From: Pycnococcus provasolii
Taxonomy: Eukaryota; Chlorophyta; Pseudoscourfieldiophyceae; Pseudoscourfieldiales; Pycnococcaceae
Length of the DNA: 64,000 bases
Reading direction: 5' to 3'
Assembly: GCA_938743325.2 (NCBI GenBank)
Contig: OW568871.1
Coordinates: 682,001-746,000, forward strand
How positions within the stretch are numbered: the stretch's first letter is position 1; each line of letters begins with the position of its first letter. Positions 40,901-50,412 of the stretch are shown here, in pieces. The position numbers and the translations under genes are program-made. The notes below the pieces were generated by a model. That model searched no databases. It was not told the DNA's origin and saw only the letters and a program-made list of their open reading frames with translations.

Positions 40901-43096
40901 AGCGATGCTGCGAGATGCTGCCCGTGTGCTCGCGCGTGGCGGTGCACGAGCTCCCACGGACGTTCCTGCCGCATCGCCAAATGTCGTGGCGCGCGAGTGG
41001 CCGGCTCAGGCGCACCTCCGCTTTCTGGACGGTCTTTCGGATGCCTGTGATACAGACCGAGACGCGACCACATCTTCACTTGCGATGCGGAACGCAGAGT
41101 CTGCGCTCATCGGAATTCTGCGATGCCATCGCAATGCGGCTGCTGCCGGTGACGTGCGGCGGCTGCATGAGGCTGAGCATGCTATCGTTGCTTGCGCACG
41201 AGCATTGCCTCGTGCTGCCATTCGTTTGCCCAAGCACACGCTTCGCCTCTCCGTCGCCGCTCTCGAGTCCTTCGACGACCGAAGAGAGAGCGTTGCAGTG
41301 CACCGTGCGCTCCTGAATGCCCACCTCTCGGTGATGCACGCCTCACTTGCGCATGCCGAGTCGCTCGTTCTATCGCATGGGATGCCCGTGACTGTGCGAA
41401 GCTTATTGAGCGTCGAGAATGTCGCGATCGATCGGCTTTCTGGGCTGGCAGATGCCCTTCGCGAGTGCGCGGATTCTGTGGAGGACGGTACATCGCATCG
41501 CAACCTACTCGAGGATGCAGCTCGCCTATTTGACTTTGCAGCGGGGAACATGGTAGTCTCGGAGAATTCGCGGATTGCAGCTGCGAGTGGCACGTCGATG
41601 CTCGCCGAGGCGGTCGTGGCACGCCCGACCGCTCGTTGGTCGACGCTCGACTTGGACGACACGCTTTGGCGAAGTGTCTTTACGGCATGGAAGCCGCTTG
41701 CGGACAGCACACTCACCCTGCCGCGATCGATCATGCCAACCAAGGTTCCTGGTAAGACTGAAATAATAGCGAAGCTTGCTACGGCGGCGTCAGCCGCAGC
41801 CTCGGATGCCACATGCAATTCGCGCGCTGTGCTCAGCACGTTAACGCCATGGCTATCGGAAGATGGCGAGATTTGGGCAGCTCTCGATGTCGAGGTACGA
41901 CAAGAAGAGGGCACCTCAGCTGAGTGGGCAGCTCGCCTTCTTCGCCGCAGGACAGCATCGGCTGCCATGGGTTCACTCTGGTCTGACGCATTAGAGACTT
42001 GGCCCAAGGCAAGTACTGGCATGTCTGCCAATGCTGCCGATCCATCACCCTCTCGCTTGGCTGCACTGACAGCGCTCGAACATGCGTGCTCCGCGGCAGC
42101 CTCGCTTGCAAGGCGCGACCCCAGGTCTGCCGCGGGAGGCTGTACGACGGCTGCAGTGCGCGCGGTATCGCTGGCGTTGGAGCGACTGTACCGCGGCACT
42201 GGTAGCGCCTTGGATGCCAGCCTCCGTCGTGCCGCTCGTGCCGTGGAGGTGGCCAGCGAGGCAACGGCCGGAGGCCTTGCTTCATCTTCGTCTACACGTC
42301 CACGCTTCCGTGCTCTCGATGCACTCGTTCCATCTGCCGCGTCTCGCCTTGGACGTGCGGCTGACGTCGCATCGTGCAGCTTTGCGTTTCCTGCGCCTCG
42401 TGTGCTCTGGACGGCTGTCTCTGTTTTGACTGTTGACGCATCCACCGAACCTCTCGCGGAAGGTGGTGCGAGCGGACTTGCGTACGTTCCGTCAGATTCT
42501 CGCTTCGCAGCTGCGCTGCGTACGCATCTGTCACTTGACTGCGCCGTGGTCCTTCTTCACGCCGCCACGTGCGTGCTCGCAGGTCGCATGAACATTGAGA
42601 AGCTCTGGCACACGAATGTGCTCACGCTTGCGCTCGCGTCAACGTCGATGCGCGCACCCCATGAGGCGCGAGCAGCAGCCGCGGAGGTTCTTGGCATAGC
42701 GTGCGTCGGCCTACGTCTTGCGGGATTGCCGCAGCACGGAGATGCGAGTGCTACTCGTCATTTGCTGTCGTGCCAGTCGCACTCCTTCCAAGGGCGCGCG
42801 CAGCTCGAGCTGCTTCTGTCCAAGGCGATGGATACGCTGCGTCGCGGCGCGGGCGTGGTACCCGTACGTGTCGCAGCCTACCTCGCGGAGTCTTGCCAGG
42901 CTCTTCGTGACCCACTCAGTCCCGCGTTTCGATGGGCGAATAAGTGGCTACTTGGTGCAAGCCCCTTGACGGATGTCGACCGACGTCGTTTCTTTGCAAG
43001 GCGCATGCTGAGTACGGACAGCCGAATGCGTCGGGCCGAGCGCGGCTGGATGCTCAAGGCGGAAATGCTTGCAGGCAGCCCGGGTGTGGTTGAGGT

Positions 43097-43147
<51 letters not shown>

Positions 43148-44030
43148 GGAGGGTGGTGAAAAGAAGGTCACCAGGAAGAGGAAGAGGAAGATGGAGGATC
43201 TGTCGCTTGTTGAAGATGGTGTTGCGATGGGTGCCATTCTTTCGCTTGCAGCAAGTGCGACGGCGGGCGACGCAGATGCACGCCTTGCAGCGGCGGCACT
43301 GCTGGCGGCACGCTGCACGTCGCTTCGCAAATGCACGGACGTTGCAGAAAGGGACGTTCGTGAGATGGACCTCGTGCGACGTGGTGCTATTAATGCGCTT
43401 GGAGTCCTGTCATCGTCTTCGCAGAAGGAGAAGGAGGAGAAGGAGGAGCAGGAGGATGGGCTGGATGACACGAGAGTTGGTCGTGACGAGGTTGGCGAGG
43501 ATGTTGGTGCGCCGCCACGCATGGTTGCCACAGACGCGCTTGTTGATGCGTGCGCAGGTGCATGCACAGGCAAGAAGAAGAACGACGGTGGCTCGGAATT
43601 GCTTGGAATTATCTCTCGCGTCTCTCGTTCGTCATTCGATGCGAATGACCGCACGTCACTTGCGTCGCTTGCACGCATTGCACAAGCCTCGGAGAGCTGC
43701 GAGAGCTGGAAGTTGATGCATGCAAGTTTAGCTGGAACTGTCGCAAGGAGGCTTGCATCCGAGCCTGTTGATGGTGATTGCGACGACTATGTGAAACTGG
43801 CGCATGATGCGGCGCGTTACGCGTCGTCATCTGGTGCGACGGATCGAGCGACGGCAAGTTCGATGGTGATTTTGACTGCACGTTCACGTGCTCTTCTTGC
43901 TCGCGACGACGACGATGATGTCGGCGGCATCGTGAGAGACATGGCAAAGGATGCAAGCCGCTTGCTTGAGGGAGACGACGCTGCGACGACATTGCCGGCA
44001 TTGGCATGGTGCAAAGCTGTCAGTTTGTAA
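37923..44030 (+). CDS. Very large helical-repeat protein, probably URB1/NPA1-like ribosome biogenesis factor
   Basis: The product is 2035 residues with no intron. It is Ala-rich and helical throughout, as in HEAT/ARM proteins. Near residues 620-655, LARPTLSRALQSSLVLVRIA resembles the conserved start of the Npa1 domain. Near residues 1663-1720, DPLSPAFRWANKWLLG and a later RRAERGWMLKAEML resemble the NopRA1/URB1 C-terminal domain. URB1/NPA1 is a nucleolar protein of about 1760-2270 residues needed for early 60S subunit assembly, so length agrees. Low-complexity inserts: an Ala run near 60-70, Lys/Asp-rich stretches near 380-430, and an Asp run (GAC codons, 43098-43143) followed by KRKRK near 1720-1755. 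A focadhesin/RST1-type protein is the main alternative. The stop overlaps TGTAA. Confidence 0.5.
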
Positions 44031-44127
44031 GTGTAAATGTAGTATGTACATACTCTTTTGTTTTGTCAAAGAAAAGTTCCTTGTGTTGTTTTTACATACA
44101 TACATTACATGTTTTTATACATACATT

Positions 44128-44547
44128 CTAGAGTTCGTCGTTTCTGTTCCGTGTAGCGAGAAACTTGACTGCTTTCTTCGCGACGACGACGTGCATAGGT
44201 TTCACGTGTGCGTTGTTAATTTCCGTCGTGAACACGATCGCTCGTTCGAAGTCGTTGGCGTATCTTTGTGTATCGAATAAGGGTGCGTATTCCTTGCGCG
44301 AAAGAATTTTGTGCCTGGTTGTCTTTAGGAGACAGCTTCCTTTTTTCTGCTTGAGGTTGGGTAGGAGGTCTGACGTGGAGCACGGTGTTTGTGGTGGTGG
44401 CGGTGGTGGTGCAGGACTGGCGTGTGCGTAGAGCGCGTTGTTGATGATGAGTAGGATGAGGAGAGGTATGATTCCTACTAGTAGGCGCGTATTTGAGAAA
44501 GAATGGTGGGATTTTTTATTAGTGTCGGAGGAGTAAGAGTTCACCAT
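44128..44547 (-). CDS. Small membrane-anchored protein ending NDEL
   Basis: The product is 139 residues from the ATG at 44547; further in-frame ATGs lie upstream in a CAT-repeat-rich stretch, so the start is uncertain. A single membrane segment (LLVGIIPLLILLIINNALYA) is followed by a PPPPPP stretch and a soluble part. The latter contains YAPLFDTQRYANDFERAI, which resembles the conserved C-terminal tail of GT41 O-GlcNAc transferase/SPINDLY-type proteins. The protein ends NRNDEL, a variant of the HDEL/KDEL ER-retrieval signal, and its predicted orientation would put that end in the ER lumen. It may be a small ER protein or a remnant of a larger enzyme. The gene is AT-richer than its neighbours. 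Confidence 0.45.
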   Translation of the reverse strand: MVNSYSSDTNKKSHHSFSNTRLLVGIIPLLILLIINNALYAHASPAPPPPPPQTPCSTSDLLPNLKQKKGSCLLKTTRHKILSRKEYAPLFDTQRYANDFERAIVFTTEINNAHVKPMHVVVAKKAVKFLATRNRNDEL

Positions 44548-45411
44548 CGGAGAAGTCACGATGCTGCTGCTGATGCTGATGACAACATCACTAAGATGTG
44601 TTGTGGCCATCATAATCATCGTCAAGATGGCCGGCCTCATCATCATCGTCGTCATCATCAGAGGGAATGATGGGATGATGCAGAATAAGATCGCAAGGTA
44701 GGATGTTGGCGCGAAGTTAAGTTTACGATAGTTGGTTGGTAAGGCCCCCAAAAGGAACATTCTTGACCACATTCAAGAAACAGCCGTGAATGTCATCCGT
44801 GTGGCCCCTGTAAAGTACTACGATAAAGTTTTTACCATCCACCACAAGGTTATCTTACATCATGAAGGGATCATGGAAGGGCGGCCGCAAACAACACCTG
44901 CCGCCAACGGACAATTTACAACGGGGGCCCACAAGCCTGCTAACCCTACGATAACCCTAACAACTTCACCCAACCCTAAGGGTAACCCTAACACCTAAGC
45001 TTAACCACCTCACCAAACCCCTAACGAACCAAACCCCTAACGAACCAAACCCCTAACAACCCAACCCCTAACGAACCCAACCCCTAAACAAGGAAAGCTA
45101 ACCAAAAAATACAAAACCCCGAACTGCATCCATGGGTGCGGGAGGCTTCTGGCTCTCCTCTTCTTCTCCCTTCTGGGGAAGGGAAGTCGCGGCTGCTTCG
45201 GGTCGCCTGGATCCCAGTGCAGTGCAGTCGGGGCTGGCAGCTGGGGACCTGTTTGGTGTCTGGTCTGGTAGGCTGTGGGTTTATCCACTTGGACGAGCTC
45301 TCCCGTGCTGCCCCCCCTGCGAGCACCTCGACTCGCACCAATACCTCGTGGCCCCTGCTTCTGCGCCACAGATATATATCACTCTCTGTCCTGTCAAAAG
45401 GACTCGGTGCC
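44548..45411. other. Intergenic with degenerate telomere-like stretch
   Basis: It holds ATC/CAT trinucleotide repeats (44560-44660) and the tract at 44939-45081. A frame open upstream of the Albino3 ATG (45136-45411) lacks an ATG and probably is 5' leader. Confidence 0.5.
44939..45081. repeat. Degenerate CCCTAA/CCCCTAACGAACC repeats
   Basis: Five scattered AACCCTAA-like words are followed by four CCCCTAAC-GAACC-AA units, upstream of the Albino3 gene. Confidence 0.65.
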
Positions 45412-46839
45412 ATGGCGGTCTCTTCTCTTCACACTCACACTTCACTTCGACTCAAGGGTGGCCTCGTGCCTCTCTCTTACTCTCGTGGTGCTCGTGGTCT
45501 TTCTCGTCATGGTGCACGTGCTCCTCCCTCTCGTGCGTTGTTCAATGACGCGTTTGATGCCTCTTCCAATGTGGCATCCGCAACTCTGCACTCATCAATA
45601 AACGTCATCGCCTCCTTGGCAGACGCCTCTTCTGCCATCCCGGTGGATGCCGCCGCTGAAATCCCTGAAAAACAGGGCGGGTTTCTTGTCGGACCGCTCG
45701 CGGATGTTCTCGAAGGTATGCTCAAACTTATCGACGGAGGACTCGACGCCGTCGGCGTGCCGTACTCGTACGGATTCTCCATCATCGCGCTCACGATGAT
45801 TGTCAAGCTCGCGACGCTGCCGCTGACGCGCAAGCAGGTGGAAAGCACGCTCGCCGTGCAGAAAATTCAGCCGCTCGTCAAGGACCTGCAGGCGAAGTAC
45901 GCCGACGACCAGGAACGCCTGCAGATCGAAACGGCGCGACTCTACCGCGAGGCTGGCGTCAACCCGCTCGCAGGGTGCCTGCCCACACTCGCCACGCTTC
46001 CCATCTGGATTGGACTGTACCGAGCACTCACGAACGCCGCCAACGAAGGCATCCTCACCGACGGCTTCTTCTGGATCCCCTCTCTCGGCGGTCCCGTCTC
46101 CATGGCTGCGCGTAACGACGGTAGCGGAATGAGCTGGCTGTTCCCGTTCGAGAACGGCGCGCCGCCCATCGGGTGGCACGATGCAGGCGCATACCTCGTG
46201 CTGCCGGTGCTGCTGACGGTGTCGCAGTTCGCCACGCAGAAGCTCATGTCGCCGTCGACGCAGTCCGATGACCCGGCACAGCAGCAATCGCAGGCCATCC
46301 TGAAGTTCCTGCCGCTGATGATTGGGTACTTCTCGCTCAACGTGCCCAGCGGCCTGACGCTGTACTGGTTCATCAACAACCTGCTGTCCACCGCGCAGCA
46401 GGCATACCTGAAGAGCGCCGCGCCGGATAGCGAGAGCGTTCGTGCCGTCGAGGGTGCGCTGAACACGTACGACATCAACGCCGGCCCGTCTGGCGCGCTT
46501 GGCGACAACGGGCCGCAGGTGATTGACGCGCCGGTGACTCGCACCGACGACTCGGGTGCTCCGAAGCGAACGGGAGGACCGCCAAAGCCGAACCGAGGCG
46601 CAAAGTTCCGTGCGCGCAAGGAGGCGGAGGCATCGTCGAACGGCGCTTCGTCGCCCGCAGGCCACGAGGAGAGCCAGGAGAATGGCGCGGCTGTTCCAGT
46701 GGAGGTGGTGGAGGCGGAGAGCGTGGCGGTTGCCGCGTCCGCGGGTGCGGCAGCATCCAGTGCATCAGATGGCGACGACAGCAGCGAAGACCAGTCGTCG
46801 AGCCGTCGCAAGGGACGCAAGGGACGGCGGCGCCGTTGA
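45412..46839 (+). CDS. ALB3: Albino3/OXA1/YidC-family thylakoid membrane insertase
   Basis: The product is 475 residues from the ATG at 45412, close to plant ALB3 (about 460). Residues 1-55 (Ser, Arg, Leu, His) form a transit peptide. The 60KD_IMP domain (about 115-340) has GFSIIALTMIVKLATLPLTR, VQKIQPLVKDLQAKYADDQE, AGVNPLAGCLPTLATLPIWI, and the last membrane pair with FLPLMIGYFSLNVPSGLTLY. It inserts light-harvesting proteins into the thylakoid membrane together with cpSRP. The C-terminal stromal tail (about 135 residues) is Ala/Ser/Glu-rich and ends in a basic RRKGRKGRRRR cluster, comparable to the cpSRP43-binding tail. It is convergent with the S26e gene. Confidence 0.92.
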   Translation: MAVSSLHTHTSLRLKGGLVPLSYSRGARGLSRHGARAPPSRALFNDAFDASSNVASATLHSSINVIASLADASSAIPVDAAAEIPEKQGGFLVGPLADVLEGMLKLIDGGLDAVGVPYSYGFSIIALTMIVKLATLPLTRKQVESTLAVQKIQPLVKDLQAKYADDQERLQIETARLYREAGVNPLAGCLPTLATLPIWIGLYRALTNAANEGILTDGFFWIPSLGGPVSMAARNDGSGMSWLFPFENGAPPIGWHDAGAYLVLPVLLTVSQFATQKLMSPSTQSDDPAQQQSQAILKFLPLMIGYFSLNVPSGLTLYWFINNLLSTAQQAYLKSAAPDSESVRAVEGALNTYDINAGPSGALGDNGPQVIDAPVTRTDDSGAPKRTGGPPKPNRGAKFRARKEAEASSNGASSPAGHEESQENGAAVPVEVVEAESVAVAASAGAAASSASDGDDSSEDQSSSRRKGRKGRRRR

Positions 46840-47074
46840 TCAGTGACCAAAATTGTGCTTGTGTGATTGGGACAAACGCTATCTTTTGTCTTTTGTGTTT
46901 GGGTTCTTCTTTCATTTTTTTTTGAAACTAAAGGTTCCTTTACTTTTTCTTTCATTTGAAACACCAGCTTCTTTTGCATCATCACCTTTGACACACCAAA
47001 CGGGGGCCGTCAGAGTAATAAACAAAAGGAAAATGTCCCAAGATGAAATTCCTTGCAAGGAAGGGTCTATGTAT

Positions 47075-47848
47075 TTAGACAGCCGCCTTGGGCGGGCCAC
47101 CCGCTCCGGGCGCTCCGGCACCACCTGGCTTTGCGCCACCCTCCTTCTTCTCATCGCGGCGAGGGGCAAATCGGCGCGGCGGCTCGCGGATGCGTCGTGC
47201 CTCTCGGCTTCGCACACGCACCACCTTGGAGTGGATGGCTGCGGAGATGGAGTAATAGATCTTGCGGTACAGCTTCGGCAGAGCGTATCCGTCGAAGACG
47301 CACGCCTCCTGCATATCACGCACCGCCGCGCTCTCAACGAGGTTGCGCACGACGTAGCGGCTCACCGCCTTGTCCTTGGGCACCATGGCACCCGACGACT
47401 CGCATCGCACACCCTTGACGTGTCCACGCGCATTCGGCGGCTTGTTTCGTCCCGTTCCACGGCGCTCTGTAATGTTTTTGTTGGATAGGAGATGTGAGTG
47501 CACGTTTATTTGCGTCTATGTTGATGGTTTCACACCACATGGCACCCCCACCAGGACATCCCTATAAATACGTGGCTATTTCAACCATAACCACCACCAC
47601 CACCACCACGACGACGACGCTAGCGTGCGCAAAACACTCCCCAAGTAGCCAAAGTAGGGACCCATCCATCATCACTGAACACTGAACACTGAACGAGCAT
47701 CCCGAGAGCGCCCAGACAAAGAGGACAACAATGAAACACCACAAACAAGAAGCCACACAACACTACGACACTCATCACACTAAGCAGGAGAGAGATCACT
47801 CGCCACAAGCACCAAGAAACACCAAGCAAGGCACGTACTCTTCGTCAT
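47075..47848 (-). CDS. RPS26: Cytosolic 40S ribosomal protein S26e, two coding exons
   Basis: Exon 1 is only 10 bases (47839-47848), the intron 372 bases (47467-47838; donor GTACGT, acceptor ATTACAG) and exon 2 47075-47466. The join gives [12 protein letters not shown], matching the eukaryotic S26 start MTKKRRNNGR, and the product is 133 residues. Conserved blocks follow: [60 protein letters not shown] and [15 protein letters not shown]. The C-terminal Lys/Gly/Ala/Pro-rich tail is longer than in animals. The Cys pair of the zinc-binding motif seen in many S26 proteins is not complete here (one Cys, then SSGAM). A telomere-like tract lies 280-330 bases upstream of the start, as teloboxes do before plant ribosomal-protein genes. 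Confidence 0.93.
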
Positions 47849-48319
47849 TTCGCAAATATGGAGGCGAAACCGCAGGAGACGGGTGGAGGGAGACAGAGAG
47901 AACAGGAACGAAACGAAAACGAAGCCGCCGGGGCGAAGAGGTATCCCCATGTGTTTGATTCACGGGGATGAACCGTTCATCAGATTGGGGCATCACACAC
48001 AGAGAGGGTTTCCTTTGAGTGGCTTGAGAGTTGCGTAGAATTCGGGGTTCGGGTTTGCTGAGGGGAGGGGGGGACGCAACGCGGGATGGTGGGAAGGGAA
48101 GGGAATGGGAATGGACCCCGACGGATCCGTAACCCTAACCCTAACCCTAACCCTAACCCGAACCCTAACCCGAACCCGAACAGCCTCCCCTCCCTCCCTC
48201 CCAGTGCTCTGCCCCTCCCCCTTCCAGGAGCTTTCGAAACTTTGATCCCTTCACCTTTGGGATTTCTAAAACATTCTTGTTGGCGCGCTTGTTAAGGTTG
48301 GTTGGGCTGGCCATCCATC
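47849..48319. other. Divergent promoter region of S26e and the exostosin gene
   Basis: It holds the telomere-like array at 48130-48180 and GC-rich, purine-rich sequence. No gene is seen. Confidence 0.55.
48130..48180. repeat. CCCTAA telomere-like array with CCCGAA variants
   Basis: About eight units: four to five AACCCT repeats are followed by AACCCG variants. It lies about 280 bases from the S26e start and 140 bases from the exostosin start. Confidence 0.85.
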
Positions 48320-50065
48320 ATGGCGCCTCCTCCTCTTTCTTTGTCACTTCAGGGACTTCAGTCCATGAAGTGGGAGCTCTTAGTAAGCCTCTTACTACTA
48401 GGCGGATCAATCACACTCCTCCTGGCGTCGCTTCTCTCTCCCCCTTACTACTCGGCTCGTTCGCGTGGTGGTATCCGGCCTTCTCCTTCTCCCCGCCTTA
48501 AGGGCCTCTCGTCGTCGTCGCCGTCGTCAAGCTTTCTGGTTACCGATCCTTCGTCGTCATCAGGGGATGGTCCTCGATCGAATATCTACGACGTCAGTGG
48601 TGCCGCACGTCCCACCATCGCGTCAGATCCAGTGGAAGCTTCGAAACAACAAGCTTCTCTTGTCAAACAGCTCTCGACGCTGGAAAACTCGTACCGAGCG
48701 ATATCCTTCCAGAAAGCTTCGCTCGCACAGCAAAGGCACGCCATACTGTCAAAAATTGACAAATATCAGCACGTCAGACTAAGAGACGCGCCGTCGCTAG
48801 ACGAAGAGGACGAAGACGAGTCCACGACGACGCACAGAGCTCCTGCCGTGCCTTACCGCTCTCTCGCCAAACGCGCAGAGTCTGCACCCAAGACGAGCTG
48901 CCCCAAGCTATACGACAACCAGCCGAACACTGTCGACGACGACGCGGCGTGCCGTCGACTGCCGCCACAGCTTGAAAAGGACGACGGCGACGCGCTCAAC
49001 TTCAAGGTGTATGTCTACGACCTGCCGAGCAAATTTAACCGCGACATGTCGAAAAAGTACAAGCGGTGCGCCACCGACCAGTACGGAACGGAGGTGTTCT
49101 TTCACGAGGCGCTGCTGTCAAGCACGCTGCGAACGAGAGATCCAGACAAGGCGGACTTCTTCTTTGTACCCGTCTACGGAGAATGCTTCCTGTGGCAGTA
49201 CGAAATGCTGCGCCACGAAGGTCGCGAAAAGAGCTTCGGGCTGACGAACGATCTGTACCTAGACGCGCTGCGGATCGTGCGCGAGCAGCATCCGCACTGG
49301 AATCGTACGAATGGGGCGGATCACATCTTCAGCTTCCCCGGCGCACGCGGTCCAACCATCTTCAGCGAGTGGGAGAAGCACATCAAGCAGAGCATCTACC
49401 TCACGCCGGAGGGTGATCGAAAGGCGCACTACTTCAACACGTGGAAGGACATCGTCGTGCCAGGTCTCGAGGCGAGTCCTATCTTTTATCTGCCCAAGGA
49501 ACGAGAACGCCTGCTGGCGAGAGAGGGGAAACCTCGCAAGTACCTCGCGTACTTTCGAGGCACCATCGACCATCGAGAAGGGTGGGCATACAGCCGAGGC
49601 CTGCGCCCGCGTCTCAAAAAGCTGCTGAACGCGAGTGACATCATCTACGACACCAAGCACAGCACGTGCGATCGGCAGTGCTACCACAACGAGATGGCGG
49701 AGTCCGTGTTCTGCCTTAACCCGCTCGGGTGGACGCCGTGGACGCTTCGCTTCTACCAGGCGGTGATGACGCGGTGCATCCCCGTCGTGATTGCCGACGA
49801 CATCGAGTTCCCCTACGAGAATGAGATTGACTACTCCAAGTTTGCCGTCAAAATTCGAGAGAGGGACGTCGACAACATCGTCGAATTCATGAGGAACATG
49901 CCCGAGGCGGAGAAGGAGGCTAGGCGACGGGAAATGGACAGGATTTGGCTGATGTTTTCGTACCAGCGTCCACCCGTTCCCGGGGATGCCTTCCACGCGA
50001 CGATGCGCGAGATCGGAAGGAAGCGCGTGTCGTTCAGGACTGGGCCGCTTCACGAGTGGTCGTGA
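48320..50065 (+). CDS. Exostosin-family glycosyltransferase (GT47), type II membrane protein
   Basis: The product is 581 residues from the ATG at 48320 (a second ATG at 48365 is possible). A short cytosolic end precedes one anchor (LLVSLLLLGGSITLLLASLL), then a Ser-rich stem and a coiled segment. The exostosin domain spans about 225-560: FKVYVYDLPSKFN, DPDKADFFFVPVYGEC, DHIFSFPGARGPTIFSEW, YLAYFRGTIDHREGWAYSRG and FCLNPLGWTPWTLRFYQAVM followed by RCIPVVIADDIEFPYEN, which is the nucleotide-sugar-binding end. It would act in the Golgi on cell-surface or secreted glycans. Donor sugar is unknown. It is convergent with the sialyltransferase-like gene. Confidence 0.9.
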   Translation: MAPPPLSLSLQGLQSMKWELLVSLLLLGGSITLLLASLLSPPYYSARSRGGIRPSPSPRLKGLSSSSPSSSFLVTDPSSSSGDGPRSNIYDVSGAARPTIASDPVEASKQQASLVKQLSTLENSYRAISFQKASLAQQRHAILSKIDKYQHVRLRDAPSLDEEDEDESTTTHRAPAVPYRSLAKRAESAPKTSCPKLYDNQPNTVDDDAACRRLPPQLEKDDGDALNFKVYVYDLPSKFNRDMSKKYKRCATDQYGTEVFFHEALLSSTLRTRDPDKADFFFVPVYGECFLWQYEMLRHEGREKSFGLTNDLYLDALRIVREQHPHWNRTNGADHIFSFPGARGPTIFSEWEKHIKQSIYLTPEGDRKAHYFNTWKDIVVPGLEASPIFYLPKERERLLAREGKPRKYLAYFRGTIDHREGWAYSRGLRPRLKKLLNASDIIYDTKHSTCDRQCYHNEMAESVFCLNPLGWTPWTLRFYQAVMTRCIPVVIADDIEFPYENEIDYSKFAVKIRERDVDNIVEFMRNMPEAEKEARRREMDRIWLMFSYQRPPVPGDAFHATMREIGRKRVSFRTGPLHEWS

Positions 50066-50075
50066 AAACAGCACT

Positions 50076-50080
50076 TGTAA
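50076..50080 (+). terminator. TGTAA polyadenylation signal of the exostosin gene
   Basis: It lies eleven bases after the stop and is followed by a T-run. Confidence 0.5.
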
Positions 50081-50177
50081 TTGATTCGATTTGTTTTTTT
50101 TTTCTTTTCATTCTTGAAAATGTGGCCAGTAGTCAAGTTTTACAGTGGAAAGTTACATAGTCTACAGCAATTTAGTA

Positions 50178-50323
50178 CAACCTTCGAAATCACCTGCGCC
50201 ATGAACGAAAACGCGAAGTGAATGGCACCGGTGAATGGGCTGAATGGTGAAAGTGAATGGTGTGAATGGACAACCGCTGGATAGAGTAAAGTACACTTCG
50301 TTACTGAATGAGGGATCTCAGGT
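50178..50323 (+). repeat. Dispersed 3'-flank repeat, copy D (near full length)
   Basis: It begins ACAACCTTCGAAATCACCTG like copy A and ends TTACTGAATGAGGGATCTCA. It is about 90 percent alike to copy A by eye. Confidence 0.75.
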
Positions 50324-50412
50324 ACTGCGTGAGGACTCCGTCGCTCTTCGCCTCCACATTGGCATCGACGGTGGAGCTTGGCAGTCCCAGTAAGAGGTTC
50401 GCGAGCCGTGTT

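Larger units (their letters stand above)
50066..50412. other. Gap between convergent glycosyltransferase genes
   Basis: It contains a TGTAA signal of the exostosin gene (50076-50080) and copy D of the dispersed repeat (50178-50323). Confidence 0.6.

Noticed and set aside
45136-45411. In-frame upstream extension of the Albino3 gene
   Set aside because: It has no ATG, and the frame after 45412 gives a normal-length transit peptide and protein.
47562-47571. TATTTATAG-like TATA box on the minus strand upstream of S26e exon 2
   Set aside because: It lies inside the 372-base intron once the 10-base first exon is recognised, so it is unlikely to be the promoter.
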